A model generated the notes under the pieces. That model had not been told where the DNA came from. It searched no databases and saw only the letters and a list, made by a program, of their open reading frames with translations. Position numbers and translations under genes: made by a program. This document shows positions 1 through 7,165 of a DNA stretch of 22,799 nt, in pieces. Position 1 is the first letter of the stretch, and each line of letters opens with the position of its first letter. Source of the DNA: Serpentinimonas sp. (GTDB taxonomy: Bacteria > Pseudomonadota > Gammaproteobacteria > Burkholderiales > Burkholderiaceae_C); the NCBI GenBank assembly GCA_025458665.1, contig JALOSG010000035.1, forward strand, positions 1 through 22,799, given 5' to 3'.

Positions 1-1287
1 GTACCAGGCGTAGTACGGGCCCGGCAGGTTGGTGCTGTCGCTGTTCCAGTAAAGCAGATCGAACGGGGGCGGCGTTTCGCCCTTCAGGTAGTTGCCCACC
101 ACGTAGTTCCAGACCAGATCGTTGGGGCGCAGGAAACTGAAGGTGGTGGCCAGGTCCCGGCCCGGCAGGAGCCCGCCGCCGGAGAACTGCATTTCGCGGA
201 AACGCACGAAGTTCTCGTCGATGAACACATCGAGGATGCCGGTGTCGGTGAAATCGAGCAGCGTGGTGAGGAAGGTGGCGCTGTGGACCGGGAAGGGCGC
301 GGCACTCTTGCTCTTCTTGTGCCGGGAGGCCAGCACGGCCAGGGCGGTGCCGAGCATGGTGCCGCCCACGCAGAAGCCCAGCGCATTGATGGTGGGAGCG
401 CCGGTCAGGTCCTGCACCACAGAAATGGCCTGGATGACGGCGTTCTCGATGTAGTCGTCCCAGGTGGCCTTGGCCAGGGATTCGTCCGGGTTGCGCCAGC
501 TCACCACAAAGGTACGGTGGCCCTGCTCCACGCTGTAGCGGATGAGCGAGTTGTCGGGCTGCAGGTCGAGGATGTAGAACTTGTTGATGCAGGGCGGCAC
601 CAGCAGGAAGGGCCGCTCATGCACCTTGGCGGTGAGGGGCTTGTACTCGATGAGCTGGAAGAGTTCGTTCTCGAACACCACCGCGCCCTCGGTGGTGGCC
701 ACGTTGCGGCCCACCTCGAAGGCCGACTCGTCGGTCATGGACACATGGCCCTGCTGCATGTCATGCAGCAGGTTCTCTATGCCTTTGCCTATGCTGGCGC
801 CCTGGGTGTCTAGCGCCTTCTTCTGCGCTTCGGCGTTGAAGGCCAGGAAGTTGCTGGGGGCGCTGGCGTCGATCCACTGCTGCACGGCAAAGTTCATGCG
901 GGCGCGGGTTTTCTCGTCGCCCTCCACCGCATCGGCCATCGCCATGAGGGTGCGGGCATTGAGGAGGTACTGCGCGGCCGCAAACGCTGCCATGGGGTTG
1001 CTGGCCCAGGCATCGCCGGCAAAGCGGCGGTCCTTGGGCGGTTGCACCTGCAGGCCCTGGTTCCACAGTTCGGTGGCTTCGCGCAGGTAGTTCTGCTGCA
1101 CCTCGGCCAGCTTGGCCTGGTTGAAAGTGACCGCAGGCTGGTTCCCCGCTGCCTGGCTGAACAGGCCAGAGAGATTCATGTTCAGTGGCATGCCAAAAGG
1201 ATTGGCCATGCCAGCTGCGCCCGGGGGTGTGCCAGCACCAGGTTGCATAGCCTGCAAAGCTTGCAGCCAAGGTGGGAGGGTGTTCAT
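1..1287 (-). CDS. phaC: Class I poly(3-hydroxyalkanoate) synthase, N-terminal part (cut by window edge)
   Basis: Polymerises (R)-3-hydroxyacyl-CoA into polyhydroxyalkanoate at the surface of storage granules. The 429 visible codons cover the variable N-terminal domain (Met/Pro/Gly-rich from residue 1) and the start of the alpha/beta-hydrolase core. The lipase-like box GFCVGG is at residues 304-309, with the nucleophile Cys306. Other family segments are ENELFQLIEYKP and VSWRNPDES. The catalytic Asp and His lie in the missing C-terminal part; class I synthases usually have 560-600 residues, so roughly 140-170 are outside the window. The ATG at 1287 is preceded by GGAGA five bases upstream, which fixes the start. 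The frame is open throughout the visible part. A partner phaA or phaB would be expected beyond the left edge but cannot be seen. Confidence 0.95.
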   Translation of the reverse strand, partial: MNTLPPWLQALQAMQPGAGTPPGAAGMANPFGMPLNMNLSGLFSQAAGNQPAVTFNQAKLAEVQQNYLREATELWNQGLQVQPPKDRRFAGDAWASNPMAAFAAAQYLLNARTLMAMADAVEGDEKTRARMNFAVQQWIDASAPSNFLAFNAEAQKKALDTQGASIGKGIENLLHDMQQGHVSMTDESAFEVGRNVATTEGAVVFENELFQLIEYKPLTAKVHERPFLLVPPCINKFYILDLQPDNSLIRYSVEQGHRTFVVSWRNPDESLAKATWDDYIENAVIQAISVVQDLTGAPTINALGFCVGGTMLGTALAVLASRHKKSKSAAPFPVHSATFLTTLLDFTDTGILDVFIDENFVRFREMQFSGGGLLPGRDLATTFSFLRPNDLVWNYVVGNYLKGETPPPFDLLYWNSDSTNLPGPYYAWY

Positions 1288-1353
1288 GCGTGTCTCCGAA
1301 ATATGCTTCAATCGACGGCGTGGCAGGGGCCAGCCCCCGCAAACCGACATCGA

Positions 1354-1369
1354 CTAGGGTTTTCCCGAG
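1354..1369. promoter_or_regulatory. Imperfect palindrome between phaC and the small membrane protein gene
   Basis: The 157-base gap between the divergent phaC and the small membrane protein gene contains CTAGGG-TTTT-CCCGAG, a six-base inverted repeat with one mismatch around four T. It lies about 67 bases upstream of the phaC start and 76 bases upstream of the other start. Its position suits an operator for either gene, but the factor is unknown and no convincing -35/-10 pair was seen. Confidence 0.25.
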
Positions 1370-1444
1370 TATGGGCGGCGCAGCTTCCAGCAAGCTGACG
1401 CTCGGGCCCCTCCCACACACCCTCTCTGGGCAGAAAGGACGCTC

Positions 1445-1753
1445 ATGTATCTGGTGGTCATAGGCTGGTTGTACATCGCGGTGATGATGGCGATTGCCGA
1501 GGCCATGCACGCCAATGGCTCTGTGTTGGGTGCCATTGTCACCTTTTTTCTTTACGGTTTGCTACCCGTTGCCCTAATGGTTTACCTCATGGGAACACCG
1601 CTGCGCAGGAAAGCGCGAAAGGCCCAGGAGGCAGCCGAAATGGCCGCCGCGGCCCAGCCACTGGCCGGCACTTCAGCCACGCCAGATGCAGGCAGCCATG
1701 CGGCCAGTGCTGCCCCTGACGCGGGCGTCGCGGCGGTGCGAAAAGAATCTTGA
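1445..1753 (+). CDS. Small two-helix membrane protein of unknown function
   Basis: A 102-residue protein with two hydrophobic segments (about residues 1-20 and 27-49). A basic stretch follows (RRKARKA, about 54-60), then an Ala/Pro-rich tail, consistent with both termini in the cytoplasm. I do not recognise a named family. AAAGGA lies five bases before the ATG, and this good ribosome binding site is the main reason to accept the gene. It is divergent from phaC. Its last 81 bases overlap, on the opposite strand, the 3' end of pgeF, so its low-complexity tail is encoded opposite the conserved C-terminal end of PgeF. A role in storage-granule or envelope biology would be a guess from position only. 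Confidence 0.7.
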   Translation: MYLVVIGWLYIAVMMAIAEAMHANGSVLGAIVTFFLYGLLPVALMVYLMGTPLRRKARKAQEAAEMAAAAQPLAGTSATPDAGSHAASAAPDAGVAAVRKES

Positions 1754-2404
1754 CGGGTTGGCCACGGTGCACCACTCGGGGGTGCCGTCGTTGCCACTGA
1801 TGTGCGCTATGCCCAGTCGCTGCAGTCGGTCTCGGGCCAGTGCTGGCAGGTGGGCCAGGTACTTCCCCGGGCTTTCGGGCAACGGTGTGAACCAGCGCGC
1901 GTTGTCCGTGTGGTCGGCGAGGTAGGCCGCCCTGACGTCCTCTCCCACTTCGAAGGCCTGAGGTCCGATGCAGGGCCCCAGCCAAGCGTGCAGTGCGGCG
2001 CGCTGTGCAGGCGTGCGGGCGGCTGGCCACGCCTGTGCCAGCGCCTCCAGTATCCCCAGCAGGCCGCGCCACCCGGCATGCACCGCCGCCACGCTGTCGC
2101 CCCCCGGGGTGGTGAGCAGTATGGGCAGGCAGTCCGCCACCATGATGGTGCAGGCCACTTCGGTCGATGTGGTCCAGCAGGCGTCCGCCTCGGTACCGTC
2201 GGGGGTGTCTTCGGTCAGTTCCACCACTTCGGTGCCATGAACCTGTCGCAGGAACACCGGCCGCGCACCCAGCTGGCGGGCCAGCACGCGCCGGTTGTGG
2301 GCCACGGCCACCGGGTCGTCGCCCACGTGGTCGCCCAGGTTGAGCGTGTCGAATGGGGCGGCCGACGCGCCTCCGCGCCGCTCGGTGAACAGGATCTGTG
2401 TCAA
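1673..2404 (-). CDS. pgeF: Peptidoglycan editing factor / multicopper-oxidase-like YfiH family protein
   Basis: YfiH/LACC1 family protein. Members are reported to remove misincorporated amino acids from peptidoglycan precursors and to act on purine nucleosides. The three metal-binding positions are visible: His56 in QVHG, Cys92 in ADCLP and His109 in VHAGWRG. The family C-terminal end (RFFSHRRD, then TGRMAACIW) is intact. No ATG or GTG exists in frame between the conserved core and an unsupported ATG at 2623 inside maiA. The most economical start is TTG at 2404, overlapping the maiA stop as TTGA and giving 243 residues. The segment before the conserved RRGG is then roughly 12-15 residues shorter than in E. 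coli YfiH. Co-transcription and translational coupling with maiA are likely. The family call is firm; the start is not. Confidence 0.88.
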   Translation of the reverse strand: MTQILFTERRGGASAAPFDTLNLGDHVGDDPVAVAHNRRVLARQLGARPVFLRQVHGTEVVELTEDTPDGTEADACWTTSTEVACTIMVADCLPILLTTPGGDSVAAVHAGWRGLLGILEALAQAWPAARTPAQRAALHAWLGPCIGPQAFEVGEDVRAAYLADHTDNARWFTPLPESPGKYLAHLPALARDRLQRLGIAHISGNDGTPEWCTVANPSRFFSHRRDARVRGSTGRMAACIWRG

Positions 2405-3084
2405 GCGTTGGCGTCCGGGCAGTTGCGCGGGTGGGCGCGTTCGAAGGCATCGAGCTTCATGCAGGCATTGAACGCCGCCAGCGTGAGCGGAATGTTCTTG
2501 TCGTCGTAGCTCAGGCCAAAACGCTGGCCGTTGACCACCTGCGGCACCAGACACACATCGGCCAGGGTGGGCGTGCTGCCCCAGGAGTACACCGAAGGCG
2601 GCAGGCCGTTGCTGGCGCGCCATTGCGCCAGGCGTTCCAGCCGGCGCTCATAGGACTGCAGGCCACTGAGCACCCAGTGGTTGTACCAGGCGGCGCGCGA
2701 GGCCTCATCCTGCTTCAGTTCCTGGGTAAGGTACTTGAGCACACGCAGATTGCCCAGGGGGTGTGTGTCACAGCCCACCGTCTGCGCCAGCGCCCGAACA
2801 TGGGCGCGACCCAGGGGATCTGGCGGCATGAGCGGGGGTTCGGGGTGCGTCTCGTCCAGGTACTCCACCACCGCCATAGACTGGCTCAGCAGGGCATGGT
2901 CGGGTTCCCCGTCTACATCGAGCAGGGGCACCGAGGGGTCGGGGCTGAGGGCGCGGTAGGCTTCGCCATGCTGCTCGCCTTTCACCAGGTGCACCGGCAG
3001 GTACTCGTAATCGAGTCCCTTCAGGTTCAGGGCAATGCGTACGCGGAAAGACGTTCCGGAGCGGTGGTAGTTGTAGAGTTTCAT
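2401..3084 (-). CDS. maiA: Zeta-class glutathione transferase: maleylacetoacetate (or maleylpyruvate) isomerase
   Basis: Catalyses glutathione-dependent cis-trans isomerisation of maleylacetoacetate (tyrosine/homogentisate route) or maleylpyruvate (gentisate route). The 227 residues begin MKLYNYHRSGTSFRVRIAL, the zeta-class active-site loop (SGTS at about residues 9-12). The C-terminal half carries VGCDTHP and TPTLADVCLVPQV, both family hallmarks. The SGTS loop and NLKG resemble NagL-type maleylpyruvate isomerases as well as MaiA, so the substrate is open. The start was chosen at the MKLYN methionine; the frame is open further upstream to 3222 but that part has no family match, and no strong ribosome binding site is visible. 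The gene is divergent from the Rieske operon and overlaps pgeF downstream. Confidence 0.88.
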   Translation of the reverse strand: MKLYNYHRSGTSFRVRIALNLKGLDYEYLPVHLVKGEQHGEAYRALSPDPSVPLLDVDGEPDHALLSQSMAVVEYLDETHPEPPLMPPDPLGRAHVRALAQTVGCDTHPLGNLRVLKYLTQELKQDEASRAAWYNHWVLSGLQSYERRLERLAQWRASNGLPPSVYSWGSTPTLADVCLVPQVVNGQRFGLSYDDKNIPLTLAAFNACMKLDAFERAHPRNCPDANA

Positions 3085-3220
3085 GCAGAAAGAGAAGGAA
3101 TACGGTGCGGGGTGTTGGCGCGCAGGGCCTCCCAGACGATGGAAAAATGGCGGCGACAACGCCACGGTCAGGTTTGGGTTACAACCACGACCTAGGACCT
3201 CATTCTTGCACGGAGCCCGC
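3085..3220. promoter_or_regulatory. Divergent control region between maiA and the Rieske operon
   Basis: A 136-base gap between divergent starts. Visible dyads are TGGCG (3148-3152) with CGCCA (3160-3164) and, closer to the oxygenase gene, GGTTACAACC around 3178-3187. These are candidate operator sequences for the nearby MarR regulator or another factor. CGGAG at 3211-3215 is the ribosome binding site of the oxygenase gene. No clear sigma-70 hexamer pair was found. Confidence 0.3.
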
Positions 3221-4612
3221 ATGAAAGCCGAACAAAACGCCCTGATGACCCAGGTGGGGCCGCAGACGCCCGCCGGCCAGTTGCTGCGCCACTACTGGCA
3301 ACCCGCCGCGCTGGTGGATGAATTCAACCCTGCGCTCGACCCGCGCATGGCGCAGCGCCCCCTGAAGGCCGTGCGGCTACTGGGGCAGGATTTCGTGCTG
3401 TTCCGCGACGAAGACGGCCGCTGGGGCCTGCTGGACCGCGACTGCCCGCACCGCGGCGCGGACCTGGCCTTTGCGCGCCACGAAGGCGACGGCATACGCT
3501 GCCCCTTCCACGGATGGAAGTTCGACGCCGAGGGCCGCTGCCTGGAAACGCCCGCCGAACCCGAGAACAGCACGCTGTGCCAGCGCGTGCGCCAGCGCCG
3601 CTATCCGGTGGCCGAGCGCAGCGGCATCCTGTTCGCCTGGCTGGGCCCGCAAGGCAGCGAGCCGCCCGCCTTTCCGGCCTTCGACTGCTTCACCGCGCCG
3701 GCCAGCCACACCTTCGCCTTCAAAGGCTGGCTGGACTGCAACTGGCTGCAGGCCCTGGAAGTGGGCATAGACCCGGCCCACGCGTCCTACCTGCACCGGT
3801 ACTTTCAGGACGAATCGCTGGACACCAGCTACGGCAAGCAGTTCCGTGGCGCCTCGGCCGGATCGCAATGGCCCATGACCAAGGTGCTGCGCGAGTTTGG
3901 CCGCCCCGACATCCACATCCACCCAACCGACTACGGCATGCGGCTGGTGGCGCTGCGCCACCTGGATGAGGACCACACCCATGTGCGCGTCACCAACCAG
4001 ATCTTTCCCCAGGCTTTCGTGATTCCGCTCTCGGCCGACATCACCATCACGCAGTGGCATGTGCCGGTGGACGACACGCACTGCTACTGGTACACCATCT
4101 TCACCGGCTTCCGTGAGCCGCTGAACAAGGAGCAGATGCGCCAGCAGCGCCTGGCGCTGTACACCCTGCCCGACTACAAGCCGCGCGTGGGCCGCCACAA
4201 CGACTGGGGCTTCAACCCCGACGAGCAGCGCACCGAGACCTACACCGGCATGGGCCAGGACATCAATGTGCACGACCAGTGGGCGGTGGAGTCGCCGGGG
4301 CCCATCCAGGACCGCACCCGGGAGCACCTGGGCACCTCGGACAAGGGCATCATGGCGTTCCGCCGCCAGTTCCTGAAGGCCATAGAGACCGTGCAGCAAG
4401 GCGGCATGCCGCCCATGTTCCTGAGCGCGGAAGCGGCAGGGGCACTGCAAGGCCCCGCCACGGTGGACAGCATTGCGCCTGCCGATGGCTGGGAAGCCCA
4501 CTGGGCCAAGGTGGACGCCGAGCGCCGGCAGGGAGCGCCCTGGCAGCCCCGCGGTGACGGTGCCCCCGAGGCACCCGGGCTGCGAAACGACACTGCCCAC
4601 TCTGCCGCATGA
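3221..4612 (+). CDS. Rieske non-heme iron oxygenase, phthalate-dioxygenase-type catalytic subunit
   Basis: A 463-residue oxygenase that would use electrons from a ferredoxin to activate O2 for hydroxylation or dealkylation of an aromatic or amine substrate. The Rieske [2Fe-2S] ligands are Cys75, His77, Cys94 and His97 (CPHRG and CPFHGW). The mononuclear iron site is E180-x3-D184-x2-H187-x4-H192, and Asp352 is the probable third ligand. The stretch ESPGPIQDRTREHLG (about 357-371) is typical of the phthalate dioxygenase / O-demethylase group, whose members work without a beta subunit; none is encoded here. The ATG at 3221 has GGAG six bases upstream and gives the usual N-terminus; an in-frame ATG at 3083 is not supported. 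The stop overlaps the next gene as ATGA. The substrate cannot be read from the sequence. Confidence 0.92.
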   Translation: MKAEQNALMTQVGPQTPAGQLLRHYWQPAALVDEFNPALDPRMAQRPLKAVRLLGQDFVLFRDEDGRWGLLDRDCPHRGADLAFARHEGDGIRCPFHGWKFDAEGRCLETPAEPENSTLCQRVRQRRYPVAERSGILFAWLGPQGSEPPAFPAFDCFTAPASHTFAFKGWLDCNWLQALEVGIDPAHASYLHRYFQDESLDTSYGKQFRGASAGSQWPMTKVLREFGRPDIHIHPTDYGMRLVALRHLDEDHTHVRVTNQIFPQAFVIPLSADITITQWHVPVDDTHCYWYTIFTGFREPLNKEQMRQQRLALYTLPDYKPRVGRHNDWGFNPDEQRTETYTGMGQDINVHDQWAVESPGPIQDRTREHLGTSDKGIMAFRRQFLKAIETVQQGGMPPMFLSAEAAGALQGPATVDSIAPADGWEAHWAKVDAERRQGAPWQPRGDGAPEAPGLRNDTAHSAA

Positions 4613-6117
4613 GCCGACCGAGCTTTGTGGAGCGCCACAAGCTGTGGACGCCAGCGCAGCACGCGGCCGCCGACGCGCTGGTGCAGCGCATTCGCGAGGA
4701 AAGGCTGGAACTGGTGCGCTTTGCCTGGCCCGACCTGCATGGCGTGCTGCGCGGCAAGACCCTGACCGCCGATGCCGCTGTGGGCGCGCTGAGCAGCGGC
4801 GTGAAGATGGTGGGCACGCTGCTGCTGAAGGACACGTCCCACCGCACCGCGTATCCGGTGTTCCAGCCGGGGACGGGGGGCGTATCCGCCAGCGGTTTTG
4901 CGGGCGCTGCCGACGTGGTCATGGTCCCCGACCCCACCACCTTCCGCGTATTGCCGTGGGCCGAATCCACCGGCTGGGTGCAATGCATGGCCTATTTGCC
5001 CGATGGCCGCCCTGCCCCGCTGGACCCGCGCCACGCCGCGGTGACCCTGCAAGACCAACTGGCGCAGCAGGGCATGGGCCTGACCACCGGGCTGGAGGTG
5101 GAATTCCACATCTACCGCATCACCGGGGTACCGGCCGACCCGGCCCAGGCCAGCTGGCCGCCCGCCCCGCCCGAAGTGGCCCTGCTGCACCCGGGCTTCA
5201 ACCACCTGACCGAGCAGTGGTTCGACCTGGCCGAGCCGGCGTTGCGCATCGTGCAACGCACGGCGCAGGCACTGGGGCTACCGCTGCTTTCGCTGGAAGT
5301 GGAACTGGGCCCCAGCCAGGTGGAGGCCGTGTTTGGCCCGTGCGATGCTCTGCAGAGCGCCGACCAGATGGTGCTGTTCCGCTCGGCCACCAAACAGGCG
5401 CTGCGGCGCGCGGGTTACCACGCCACCTTCATGTGCCGCCCGCCGTTCGACAACGTCATCAGCAGCGGCTGGCACCTGCACCAATCCCTGCGGTCGCTGG
5501 CCGACGGCAGCAACCGGTTCTCCCAAGCTGCAGGCGGCGTGCCTGACCAGCCCCTGAGCGCTGTGGGCATGCACTGGTTGGGCGGCTTGCTGCACCATGC
5601 CCACGCCAACGCGGCACTGGCCTGCCCCACCAGCAACGGCTATGCACGCTACCGGGGCAGCACCATGGCGCCACAGCTGGCGGTATGGGGCCACGACAAC
5701 CGGGGCGCCCTGATGCGTGTGGTCGATACCGACAGCCCCGCTGCGCGGGTGGAAAACCGCGCCGGTGAGCCGCTGGCCAACCCCTACCTGTACATTGCCA
5801 GCCAGCTGGCCGCGGGACTGGATGGGCTGCAGCACCGGCGCAACCCCGGCCCCGCCACCGAGAACCCCTACCAGCCAGGCAGCAGCCTGTTGCTGCCCCA
5901 GACGCTGGAAGACGCGCTGGCCGCCCTGGGCGAGTCGGAACTGCTGCGGCAGCCGTGGGGCCAGGGACTGGGCGCCGACCTGATCGACCATGTGGTGCAT
6001 GTGAAGCGTGCCGAGCTGGCGCGGCGGGATGCCCACGCGGGCGCTTCTGCGGGCAACCCGGGCCAGAGCAAAGACCACAGAGCCTGGGAGCATGCAGAAT
6101 ACTTCGGGGTTTTCTGA
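4609..6117 (+). CDS. Glutamine synthetase-like ligase (probable gamma-glutamylamide synthetase)
   Basis: A 502-residue member of the type I glutamine synthetase superfamily, which joins glutamate to ammonia or an amine using ATP. Metal and substrate residues are recognisable: Glu163/Glu165 (GLEVEFH), Glu232/Glu239 (ELGPSQVE), His289 (GWHLHQSL), Arg365/Arg370 (NRGALMR), and Glu382/Arg384 followed by ANPYLYIA. It is longer and more divergent than housekeeping GlnA. The adenylylation loop motif NLYDLPPEE is absent, although a Tyr occupies a similar place (ENPY, 418-421). Its ATG overlaps the oxygenase stop (ATGA) and lacks its own ribosome binding site, so translation is probably coupled. By analogy with TdnQ/AtdA1 of aniline catabolism or IpuC of isopropylamine catabolism, it may glutamylate an amine handled by the oxygenase. 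That role is inferred from context. Confidence 0.88.
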   Translation: MSRPSFVERHKLWTPAQHAAADALVQRIREERLELVRFAWPDLHGVLRGKTLTADAAVGALSSGVKMVGTLLLKDTSHRTAYPVFQPGTGGVSASGFAGAADVVMVPDPTTFRVLPWAESTGWVQCMAYLPDGRPAPLDPRHAAVTLQDQLAQQGMGLTTGLEVEFHIYRITGVPADPAQASWPPAPPEVALLHPGFNHLTEQWFDLAEPALRIVQRTAQALGLPLLSLEVELGPSQVEAVFGPCDALQSADQMVLFRSATKQALRRAGYHATFMCRPPFDNVISSGWHLHQSLRSLADGSNRFSQAAGGVPDQPLSAVGMHWLGGLLHHAHANAALACPTSNGYARYRGSTMAPQLAVWGHDNRGALMRVVDTDSPAARVENRAGEPLANPYLYIASQLAAGLDGLQHRRNPGPATENPYQPGSSLLLPQTLEDALAALGESELLRQPWGQGLGADLIDHVVHVKRAELARRDAHAGASAGNPGQSKDHRAWEHAEYFGVF

Positions 6118-6151
6118 ACCGGCCTGGCCACACCGTACTTACGACACCACC

Positions 6152-6481
6152 ATGAGCGACATCACCATCCACTTTGTTTCTGCCACCGGCGAAACCACCC
6201 ACATTCAGGCCCGCACCGGGCAGTCCCTGATGCTGGCTGCGGTGGAAGCCAACGTGAAAGGCATCGATGCCGACTGCGGTGGCACCATCACCTGCGCCAC
6301 CTGCCACGTCATGGTGGGTACGCCGTGGCTGGAGCGCCTGCCCGCCGTGTCCCCAGACGAGGATTCGGTGCTCGATTTCACCGCCAGCCCGCGCACGGCA
6401 GGCAGCCGTCTGAGCTGCCAGATTGAGCTCACACCGGAACTGGACGGACTCACCGTAGCGCTGCCGCCCACGCAGTATTGA
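6152..6481 (+). CDS. Adrenodoxin/putidaredoxin-type [2Fe-2S] ferredoxin
   Basis: A 109-residue electron carrier. Cluster ligands Cys42, Cys48 and Cys51 form C-x5-C-x2-C (CGGTITCATC), and Cys89 lies in RLSCQI. This is the vertebrate/bacterial adrenodoxin pattern, not the plant type. It starts 34 bases after the ligase gene stop and is almost certainly in the same operon. It most likely delivers electrons to the Rieske oxygenase. Dicamba O-demethylase is a precedent for an adrenodoxin-type ferredoxin serving a Rieske oxygenase. No ferredoxin reductase is encoded in the window, so one must be supplied from elsewhere. The start was set at MSDITIHF, where family similarity begins; the ribosome binding site is weak. 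Confidence 0.93.
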   Translation: MSDITIHFVSATGETTHIQARTGQSLMLAAVEANVKGIDADCGGTITCATCHVMVGTPWLERLPAVSPDEDSVLDFTASPRTAGSRLSCQIELTPELDGLTVALPPTQY

Positions 6482-6494
6482 ATCCGCGCACAAC

Positions 6495-6517
6495 TGGCGC
6501 AACCAGCGGCTACGCCA
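6495..6517. terminator. Possible hairpin between the convergent ferredoxin and marR genes
   Basis: TGGCG (6495-6499) and CGCCA (6513-6517) can pair over a 13-base loop inside the 37-base gap between convergent stops. There is no T-tract, so it could at best be a weak bidirectional terminator. Confidence 0.25.
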
Positions 6518-6518
6518 C

Positions 6519-6971
6519 TTAGCCGCCGGGGGAATCTTCCCGGGGCTGCGCCAGCTTGCCCAGCAAGCGCTTGAGTTCGGCCTGCTCGGCCTCGGTCAGC
6601 GGGGCCATCAGCCGGCGCTGTGATTCCGCAATCGCGTCGAACAGGCGGGCTACCACGGCCTGTCCTTCGTCGGTGATCCAGAGCAGGCGACGGCGGCGGT
6701 CGAACTGGTCGGGTATGCGGCACAGCCAACCCCGGGATTCCAGCCGCGCCAGCACAGACCCGGAGGTGGCGGCATCGAGCGCTACCTTCTGGGCCAGCGT
6801 CACCTGGTCCATGCCCGGGCTGTCCATCAGCGCGTTCAGGATGGCAAACTGAACCTGCGTGATTTCCCACTCGGGCACGGTGCCTGCGCCCGCGGCAAAC
6901 AGCGCCACGGAAACCTGGTGGGCGCGGCGGATGAGGTGGCCCGGGGCCTGCGCGAAATCGAAACTTTTCAT
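6519..6971 (-). CDS. MarR-family transcriptional regulator
   Basis: A 150-residue winged-helix regulator. The DNA-binding core runs from about residue 34 (WEITQVQFAILNAL) through the recognition region TLAQKVALDAATSGSVLARLESRGWL to the basic wing (DQFDRRRRLLWIT, about 88-100). Flanking helices would form the dimer interface. MarR proteins usually repress nearby catabolic or efflux genes and release DNA when they bind a small, often aromatic, ligand. It is convergent with the Rieske/ligase/ferredoxin operon and divergent from the TRAP binding-protein gene, so both are plausible targets. The inverted repeats at 7035-7068 are a candidate operator for autoregulation and for the TRAP gene. The start at MKSFDF fits family length; no strong ribosome binding site is seen. 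Confidence 0.92.
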   Translation of the reverse strand: MKSFDFAQAPGHLIRRAHQVSVALFAAGAGTVPEWEITQVQFAILNALMDSPGMDQVTLAQKVALDAATSGSVLARLESRGWLCRIPDQFDRRRRLLWITDEGQAVVARLFDAIAESQRRLMAPLTEAEQAELKRLLGKLAQPREDSPGG

Positions 6972-7029
6972 GGGGCAACAGGAACCAAGAACAGGTGAGC
7001 CAGCGGCAACGGCACAGCGGGCTGAGGGC

Positions 7030-7068
7030 AGTGTAGCGGTACGAACAAGGGTTCATCCGAATGCCGCT
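7030..7068. promoter_or_regulatory. Nested inverted repeats and -10-like hexamer in the marR / TRAP divergent region
   Basis: The 194-base gap holds two nested dyads: AGCGG (7035-7039) with CCGCT (7064-7068), and inside them GAAC (7043-7046) with GTTC (7051-7054). On the minus strand TACACT at 7035-7030 resembles a -10 element for marR, so a protein bound to the dyad would sit over that promoter. Neither site has experimental or consensus support. Confidence 0.3.
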
Positions 7069-7165
7069 GGTGTGCCACTGGTCACATACTGTCAGGGCAG
7101 TGTTGCGCCCCCAGTGCGGTGCGGCCAGTCCCAACCTCTATCTTCTCAACAGAAGGAGTTCCTTC

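Noticed and set aside
3083..3220. In-frame upstream ATG for the Rieske oxygenase, overlapping the maiA start
   Set aside because: The added 46 residues have no family match, whereas ATG 3221 has GGAG at good spacing and gives the conserved N-terminus.
4609..6117. Housekeeping glutamine synthetase (glnA)
   Set aside because: The sequence is divergent, lacks the standard adenylylation-loop motif and overlaps an oxygenase gene; no glnL/glnG-type neighbours are present.
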